The position numbers and the translations under genes are program-made. The notes under the pieces were generated by a model, which saw only the letters and a list, made by a program, of their open reading frames with translations, did no database searches and had not been told where the DNA came from. DNA of 18,290 bases, from the NCBI GenBank assembly GCA_964416175.1, contig CAYQDF010000059.1, positions 1 to 18,290 on the forward strand, written 5' to 3'. Of this stretch, positions 13,497 to 18,290 are shown in pieces. Origin of the DNA: CAYQDF01 sp964416175 (GTDB lineage: Bacteria; Chloroflexota; Anaerolineae; Anaerolineales; UBA4823). Each line of letters opens with the position of its first letter. Position 1 is the stretch's first letter.

Positions 13497-13502
13497 TTGC
13501 TT

Positions 13503-14243
13503 ATGCGGATCGATGTCTTCACCCTCTTCCCTGAAGTATTTCAGCCGTATCTCCAGACAAGCATCCTGCAGCGCGCCGCCCGGCGTGAGTTGGCCCAGGT
13601 CCACCTGTACAACATCCGCGACTGGACCACCGACCGGCATCACGTGACCGATGACGAACCTTATGGTGGGGGCGGGGGGATGGTGATGAAGCCCGAGCCG
13701 ATCTTCGCGGCGGTGGAAGGGGTGCTGGGCGCGCCGCCCCCCTGTCCGGTGATCCTGCTCACCCCGCAGGGACGGCGCCTGGACCAGAAAATCGCCTTCG
13801 AACTCAGCCAGCTCCCGCAGCTGGCCTTGCTGTGCGGACGCTATGAGGGGATCGACGAGCGCGTCCGCGAACATCTGGCGACAGACGAGATCTCGATCGG
13901 GGATTACGTGCTGACGGGAGGCGAGCTTCCGGCGCTGGTCGTGATCGACGCCGTACTGCGCCTGCTCCCAGGCGCTCTGGGAGACCCGGAAGGCGCGCTC
14001 GACGATTCCCACGCGACCGGCTTGCTGGAGTATCCGCAGTATACCCGCCCGGCGGAGTTCCGCGGCTGGCGCGTTCCGGAGATCCTGATCTCCGGCGATC
14101 ACGCGCGCGTCGCCCGCTGGCGCAGGCAGCAGAGCCTGCTGCGCACCTGGCAACGGCGCCCAGACCTGCTGGCTGCCGCTCCGCTCTCGGACGATGACCG
14201 CAAATTCCTGGAAGGGCTTGAATCCGGGAAAGAAGGTTGTTGA
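13503..14243 (+). CDS. trmD: tRNA (guanine-N1)-methyltransferase
   Basis: The 246-residue product is the trefoil-knot (SPOUT) enzyme that makes m1G37 in tRNA and prevents frameshifting. Family motifs are MRIDVFTLFPEVF at the N-terminus, the RDWTTDRHHVTDDEPYGGGGGMVMKPEPIF segment, LLCGRYEGIDERV, and the knot EISIGDYVLTGGELPALVVIDAVLRLLPG. The ATG at 13503 gives the canonical N-terminus; an in-frame TTG at 13497 overlaps the promoter and is rejected. No Shine-Dalgarno precedes the ATG, consistent with the leaderless promoter. The usual rpsP-rimM-trmD-rplS neighbours are absent. The RluA-family gene follows 64 bases after the stop, on the same strand. Confidence 0.97.
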   Translation: MRIDVFTLFPEVFQPYLQTSILQRAARRELAQVHLYNIRDWTTDRHHVTDDEPYGGGGGMVMKPEPIFAAVEGVLGAPPPCPVILLTPQGRRLDQKIAFELSQLPQLALLCGRYEGIDERVREHLATDEISIGDYVLTGGELPALVVIDAVLRLLPGALGDPEGALDDSHATGLLEYPQYTRPAEFRGWRVPEILISGDHARVARWRRQQSLLRTWQRRPDLLAAAPLSDDDRKFLEGLESGKEGC

Positions 14244-14307
14244 TCCAGAATACTTCTGAAGGCCGGCGGACCGGCAGAATTGGCGTGAGCCGTTCAATTT
14301 GCTGTTG

Positions 14308-15054
14308 ATGGATTACACTACTGATCTCCCCATCCTTTTTGCCGACGAATCACTGCTCGCCGTGAACAAACCTCCTGGCCTGGCATCCCTTCCGGATGGA
14401 TACGACCCCACCGCGCCTCACCTGCGGGGGATCCTCGAGCCCGTTTACGGCCGCCTGTGGACCGTCCACCGGCTGGACAGACAGACCAGCGGGGTCGCTG
14501 TGCTGGCGCGCACGGCGGAAGCGCACCGCGACCTGAACACGCAGTTCCAACAACGCCGGGTGCTCAAGGTCTACCGCGCCCTGGTCCTGGGGGATCCCCC
14601 CTGGGACGAACAGACCGTTGCCCTGCCGCTGCGAGCTGACGGCGACCGGCGGCACCGCACGGTAGTCGACCTCCGCCTCGGGAAACCTGCGGTGACGCGC
14701 CTGCGGGCGCTGGAGCGGTTCAGGCGGTTTGCTCTCGTCGAGGCCGTCCCCGAGACCGGGCGGCCGCACCAGGTGCGGGTCCACCTGCGGGAAGCAGGCG
14801 CGCCGGTCGCCTGCGATCCTCTGTACGGGGATGGAGCCAGGATTTTTCTCTCGGACCTCCCGAGCGGTGTCCAAAAAGAGCGCGGCATGGACCGCCTGTT
14901 GTTAGGCCGGTTGGGGTTGCACGCCTGGGCTCTGACCGTGGAACACCCGGTGGCGCGAGAAATGTTAACTTTTCAGGCGCCTTACCCTGCAGACCTTGAG
15001 CTGGTGCTGGGGATACTGCGGGGGAAACCGCTCCCCGTCCGAATGGCTTGTTAA
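14308..15054 (+). CDS. RluA-family RNA pseudouridine synthase
   Basis: The product of 248 residues is an RluA/RluC/RluD-type pseudouridine synthase that isomerises uridine in rRNA or tRNA. Visible motifs are ILFADESLLAVNKPPGLASLP at the start, the catalytic motif HRLDRQTSGVAVLA with the nucleophilic Asp, VLKVYRALVLG, and GRPHQVRVHLREAGAPVACDPLYGDG. No N-terminal S4 domain is seen, so it is the short type whose target RNA cannot be told. The ATG at 14308 is chosen; an in-frame TTG at 14299 would add three residues. It follows trmD after 64 bases, which include a small GCCGG/CCGGC hairpin (14262-14275) without a T-run, so read-through from trmD is likely. Both products modify RNA. Confidence 0.88.
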   Translation: MDYTTDLPILFADESLLAVNKPPGLASLPDGYDPTAPHLRGILEPVYGRLWTVHRLDRQTSGVAVLARTAEAHRDLNTQFQQRRVLKVYRALVLGDPPWDEQTVALPLRADGDRRHRTVVDLRLGKPAVTRLRALERFRRFALVEAVPETGRPHQVRVHLREAGAPVACDPLYGDGARIFLSDLPSGVQKERGMDRLLLGRLGLHAWALTVEHPVAREMLTFQAPYPADLELVLGILRGKPLPVRMAC

Positions 15055-15092
15055 CGCACGATTAGAACTACAATTCTATCAGGCGCGCGTGC

Positions 15093-15121
15093 TTGACGTT
15101 CTCCCGCCTGCATGGTATCAT
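15093..15121 (+). promoter_or_regulatory. hrcA-grpE-dnaK promoter
   Basis: TTGACG (15093-15098) and TATCAT (15116-15121) are separated by 17 bp; the start is near 15128, 8 bases before CIRCE. The layout matches the groESL promoter. Confidence 0.8.
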
Positions 15122-15135
15122 CGTATCCACGCATT

Positions 15136-15162
15136 TTAGCACTCTCGCATAGAGAGTGCTAA
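15136..15162. promoter_or_regulatory. CIRCE operator of the hrcA operon
   Basis: This is a perfect TTAGCACTC-N9-GAGTGCTAA repeat in the leader of hrcA, 16 bases before its ATG. It predicts negative autoregulation of hrcA and heat induction of grpE and dnaK. Confidence 0.97.
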
Positions 15163-15178
15163 AAAATGGGAACCGGAA

Positions 15179-16210
15179 ATGGAACTTGGTGAACGGCAAA
15201 AACTGATCCTGGCATTGGTGATCCGCGATTACATCGAGCACGCCCAGCCGGTCGGGTCGAAGACCCTGGTCGAGCATTACGGTCTGGATATCAGCCCGGC
15301 CACTGTGCGCAACGAGATGGCAGCCCTGACTGAGGCCGGCTACCTCCGCCAGCCCCACACCTCGGCGGGCCGGGTGCCCACCGAAGAAGGCTACCGCTAT
15401 TTCGTCCGCCAGTTGATGGGTCAGACTGACCTCTCGCCACAGACCAAACGCACGATCACCCACCAGTTCTACCAGGCAGGCCACGACGTCGACCAGTGGA
15501 TGCGCCTGGCTGCTTCCGTCCTCGCTCATCAATCGCAGGCCGCTTCGCTGGTCACCGCACCGCACCCCGAGGAGGCAAGGTTCAAGCACCTGGAGCTGAT
15601 CGCCACCCTCGGCAGGCAGGTTTTGATGGTCCTGGTCATGACGGGCGGGGAGGTGCGCCAACAGATGCTGGCCCTGGCCGAACCAGTGCCTCAGGACAGG
15701 CTGAGCGAAGTGGCAAACCGCTTCAACCATCTCTGCCAGGGGCTCACGGCGAAGGCCATCGCTGCCCTCAACGGCGAATGGGACGCCCTGGAGAGCGACC
15801 TGATCCGGCTGATCCTCGAAGAGATGGAGCGGTCAGTGGATGTGCTTGGCGGGGAAGTCTACCGGGATGGCCTGATGAACGTGCTGTCCGAGCCTGAATT
15901 CGCAGAGGTCGGCCTGGCGCGGCGCGCCTTGCGGGTGTTCGAAGAACGCGCTTTCCTGGAGGAGCTTCTCAACCGCACCGTCCTGTCCACCAACGTGGGG
16001 GGTATTCAGGTGATCATCGGGGGCGAGGGGACCTGGGAGGAGCTGCGCGAGTGCTCCATGGTTCTGGGCCGCTACGGCGTCCCAGGTTTGGTGACCGGCG
16101 CGCTCGGCGTCCTCGGACCCATCCGTATGGCTTACGGACGCACGATCTCCACCGTGCGGTTCGTCTCCGATCTGCTCACGGACCTGGTCACGGAGCTGAA
16201 CCTTGAGTAG
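15179..16210 (+). CDS. hrcA: Heat-inducible transcription repressor HrcA
   Basis: The 343-residue repressor binds CIRCE operators and needs GroEL for activity in the systems studied, so it senses free chaperonin. The N-terminal winged helix is clear: MELGERQKLILALVIRDYIEHAQPVGSKTLVEHYGLDISPATVRNEMAALTEAGYLRQPHTSAGRVPTEEGYRYFV. The later HrcA core includes VLSTNVGGIQVIIGGEGTWEELRECSMVLGRYGVPGLVTGALGVLGPIRMAYGRTISTVRFVSDLL, the typical C-terminal dimer/inserted-domain signature. Length is normal for the family. It is the first gene of hrcA-grpE-dnaK, preceded by its own CIRCE, and a matching CIRCE controls groESL 4.5 kb away. No strong Shine-Dalgarno is seen before the ATG, although GAACCGGA lies close by. 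Confidence 0.98.
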   Translation: MELGERQKLILALVIRDYIEHAQPVGSKTLVEHYGLDISPATVRNEMAALTEAGYLRQPHTSAGRVPTEEGYRYFVRQLMGQTDLSPQTKRTITHQFYQAGHDVDQWMRLAASVLAHQSQAASLVTAPHPEEARFKHLELIATLGRQVLMVLVMTGGEVRQQMLALAEPVPQDRLSEVANRFNHLCQGLTAKAIAALNGEWDALESDLIRLILEEMERSVDVLGGEVYRDGLMNVLSEPEFAEVGLARRALRVFEERAFLEELLNRTVLSTNVGGIQVIIGGEGTWEELRECSMVLGRYGVPGLVTGALGVLGPIRMAYGRTISTVRFVSDLLTDLVTELNLE

Positions 16211-16217
16211 CAAGCCC

Positions 16218-16248
16218 TTCATCCGGACAATCTGTTCGCCTGGATGAA
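16218..16248 (+). repeat. Inverted repeat between hrcA and grpE
   Basis: TTCATCC (16218-16224) and GGATGAA (16242-16248) form 7-bp arms around a 17-base interior that can pair further as GACA/TGTT. No plus-strand T-run follows, so it is more likely an mRNA-processing or stability hairpin than a terminator. Confidence 0.35.
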
Positions 16249-16277
16249 AATTCGACAGTTGGGAGCAACCTGGAATC

Positions 16278-16868
16278 ATGGCAAGCGAGAAGAACGATCA
16301 AGAAAAAGCAGAGCAGCCACTCGGAGAAGAGATCCAGACTAAAGATTTAAACGAAAGCGCGCCGGAACCTGGTCGCCCCGGCGAGGTTTTTGAAGAGCAG
16401 GGTGAACTCACAGCCCTCAAGAAGGAACTCGAAGCGCTCCAGGCTAAGTCGGAAGAGTATCTGGACGGCTGGCAGCGTGAACGCGCCGAGTTTGCCAATT
16501 ACAAGAAGCGGATGGAGCGTGAACGCGAGCAGATGAGGGAAAATGTGACCGGCGACCTGATCCGCCGCTATCTGGAAGTCCTCGATGATCTCGAGCGCGC
16601 CTTGAAAAACCGCCCCCAGGATGGCGAAGGCGCCGCCTGGGCAGAAGGGATCGAATTGATCTACCGGAAGCTGGCCGGGATCCTGGAATCGGAGGGTGTG
16701 GAGCTGTTAGAGGCGGAAGGCCAGCCTTTCGATCCGAACCTTCACGAAGCCATCTCCCAGGAGCCGAGCGATGATCACGAGAGCGGGCATGTGATCGAGG
16801 TCGTCAAGAACGGGTACCGCCTGGGAGACCGGGTCCTGCGCCCGGCGATGGTGCGGGTCGCCCAATAG
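16278..16868 (+). CDS. grpE: Nucleotide exchange factor GrpE
   Basis: The 196-residue product releases ADP from DnaK. An acidic, disordered N-terminus (about 1-45) is followed by a long coiled coil, roughly residues 45-90 (LTALKKELEALQAKSEEYLDGWQRERAEFANYKKRMEREREQM). A four-helix bundle and the C-terminal beta domain follow, with FDPNLHEAISQEP and the GrpE signature VVKNGYRLGDRVLRPAMVRVA. Length is typical. It lies 67 bases after hrcA, with an inverted repeat in the gap, and 33 bases before dnaK; no separate promoter or CIRCE is seen, so it depends on the hrcA promoter. Confidence 0.98.
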   Translation: MASEKNDQEKAEQPLGEEIQTKDLNESAPEPGRPGEVFEEQGELTALKKELEALQAKSEEYLDGWQRERAEFANYKKRMEREREQMRENVTGDLIRRYLEVLDDLERALKNRPQDGEGAAWAEGIELIYRKLAGILESEGVELLEAEGQPFDPNLHEAISQEPSDDHESGHVIEVVKNGYRLGDRVLRPAMVRVAQ

Positions 16869-16901
16869 CAGGTGAAAATTGGTTCTACGGAGGAATCATT
16901 C

Positions 16902-18290
16902 ATGCCAAGGATAATAGGGATCGATCTGGGAACGACAAATTCTGTAGTGGCGGTCATGGAAGGCGGCGAGCCGATCGTCATCCCCTCGGCCGAGGGGGAA
17001 CGCCTGGTCCCGTCTGTCGTGGCGGTCAACAAGAATCACGAACGCCTGATCGGCCGCGTCGCCCGCAACCAGGCGGTGGTCAACCCGGAGAATACCGTCT
17101 TTTCGATCAAACGCTTCATGGGGCGCAAGTTCAACGACCCGGAAGTGAAGAAGGCCGTTTCACGCATCCCGTACAAGGTGACCGAAGCGCCGAACGGCGA
17201 CGTTCGTGTCGTCCTGGACGGCAAAGAGTACTCGCCGCCGGAGATCTCAGCGATGATCCTGGGTAAGTTGAAGTCGGACGCCGAAGCTTATCTGGGCGAG
17301 CCGGTCACGCAGGCTGTGATCACCGTGCCGGCCTATTTCAACGATGCTCAGCGCAACGCCACCAAGGATGCCGGTAAGATCGCCGGTCTGGAGGTGCTGC
17401 GCATCATTAACGAACCGACGGCGTCATCCCTGGCCTACGGGCTGGACAAGAAAAAAGATGAGGTGATCGCGGTCTACGACCTCGGCGGCGGAACTTTCGA
17501 TATCTCCATCCTCGACGTCGGCGAGGGGGTCTTCCAGGTGCGTTCGACTTCTGGCGACACCTTCCTCGGCGGTGACGATTTCGACCTCCGGATCATTGAT
17601 TACATCGCCGATGAGTTCAAACGCGAAAATGGCATCGACCTGCGCAATGATCGCCAGGCGCTGCAACGCCTCAAGGAGGCCGCAGAGAAGGCGAAGATCG
17701 AGCTCTCCAGCCTGATGCAGACCGAGATCAACCTGCCCTATATCACCGCCGACGCCAGCGGCCCGAAACACCTGGTGATGACTCTCACCCGCGCCAAGGT
17801 CGAGCAGCTGACTGCGGATCTCATCGAGCGGTCCCTGGGGCCAGTCCGCCAGGCCCTCAAAGACGCTGACCTCCAGCCCGCCCAGATCAACGAGGTCGTC
17901 CTCGTCGGCGGGATGACCCGCATGCCTGCCGTCCAGGAGGCGGTCCGCCAGCTGTTCAACCGGGAACCGCACCGGGGTGTCAACCCGGACGAAGTGGTGG
18001 CGATCGGGGCAGCGATCCAGGCCGGCGTTCTCGGCGGCGATGTCAAAGACATCCTGCTGCTCGACGTCACCCCGCTCACCCTCTCCGTGGAGACGCTGGG
18101 AGGCGTCGCCACGCCGCTGATCGAGCGCAACACCACCATCCCGACCCGCAAAAGCCAGATCTTTTCCACCGCCACAGACTCCCAGTCCCAGGTCGAGATC
18201 CACGTCCTGCAGGGTGAACGGCCGATGGCGGTGGACAACAAGTCGCTGGGCAAGTTCATCCTGGACGGCATCCCGCCCGCGCCGCGCGGC
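16902..18290 (+). CDS. dnaK: Chaperone DnaK (Hsp70), 3' end outside the window
   Basis: The frame is open from the ATG at 16902 to the window edge, giving 463 residues of an expected 610-640. GGAGGA (16889-16894) lies 7 bases before the ATG. The ATPase domain is complete: MPRIIGIDLGTTNSVVAVMEGGEP, VITVPAYFNDAQRNATKDAGKIAGLEVLRIINEPTASSLAYGLDKK, AVYDLGGGTFDISILDVGEGVFQV, LGGDDFD, and VVLVGGMTRMPAVQEAV. The linker DILLLDVTPLTLSVETLGG and the first part of the substrate-binding domain follow. One small oddity is NEPTASSLAYG, where NEPTAASLAYG is usual. The missing part is the lid; dnaJ may follow but cannot be seen. Confidence 0.98.
   Translation, partial: MPRIIGIDLGTTNSVVAVMEGGEPIVIPSAEGERLVPSVVAVNKNHERLIGRVARNQAVVNPENTVFSIKRFMGRKFNDPEVKKAVSRIPYKVTEAPNGDVRVVLDGKEYSPPEISAMILGKLKSDAEAYLGEPVTQAVITVPAYFNDAQRNATKDAGKIAGLEVLRIINEPTASSLAYGLDKKKDEVIAVYDLGGGTFDISILDVGEGVFQVRSTSGDTFLGGDDFDLRIIDYIADEFKRENGIDLRNDRQALQRLKEAAEKAKIELSSLMQTEINLPYITADASGPKHLVMTLTRAKVEQLTADLIERSLGPVRQALKDADLQPAQINEVVLVGGMTRMPAVQEAVRQLFNREPHRGVNPDEVVAIGAAIQAGVLGGDVKDILLLDVTPLTLSVETLGGVATPLIERNTTIPTRKSQIFSTATDSQSQVEIHVLQGERPMAVDNKSLGKFILDGIPPAPRG

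Overview
The window is about 60% GC, densely coded and bacterial. The best inference is a member of the Chloroflexota, probably an uncultured Anaerolineae-like lineage. This rests on the combination of gene families rather than on a phylogenetic marker: HrcA/CIRCE-controlled groESL and hrcA-grpE-dnaK, an RNase J, an F420-type luciferase-like oxidoreductase, and several single-pass TPR proteins with Pro-Thr stalks. It looks like ordinary chromosome: no phage, plasmid, CRISPR or complete insertion sequence is visible. The only sign of mobile DNA is a 90-bp MITE-like inverted repeat.

Left part (1-6261). The window opens inside a polytopic membrane protein resembling GT39-type glycosyltransferases (+). 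On the minus strand follow a TPR membrane protein and a CopD-like four-helix membrane protein, coupled by an ATGA overlap. A divergent promoter region (2767-2875) separates them from a hotdog thioesterase. Next is a plus-strand run of M42 aminopeptidase, LLM oxidoreductase and protein-L-isoaspartate methyltransferase (pcm).

Middle (6318-10614). RNase J (-) has a gene-free stretch of about 600 bases upstream. That stretch holds the MITE-like hairpin, a terminator-like hairpin, a near-consensus minus-strand promoter, and the strong bidirectional terminator of groEL. The groES-groEL operon (-) follows, with a sigma-70-type promoter and a perfect CIRCE operator.

Right part (10731-18290). Two tandem paralogous TPR membrane proteins (-) overlap by ATGA and diverge from trmD (+). 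After trmD come an RluA-type pseudouridine synthase and then hrcA-grpE-dnaK. The last operon is preceded by promoter plus perfect CIRCE, and dnaK runs off the window end. HrcA encoded here should repress both chaperone operons, about 4.5 kb apart.

Part 2 highlights. (1) The rnj upstream region looks like either an unannotated RNA of about 160 nt or a terminator/antiterminator leader. (2) In two divergent gene pairs all four starts lie 6-7 nt after a -10 box, predicting leaderless mRNAs. (3) A 19-bp palindrome abuts the groESL -35 box. (4) An 8-bp-arm palindrome covers the -35 box of the M42 peptidase promoter. (5) The TPR proteins share a surface-stalk architecture. I did not find a clearly novel multi-gene defence or metabolic system; most genes are housekeeping.
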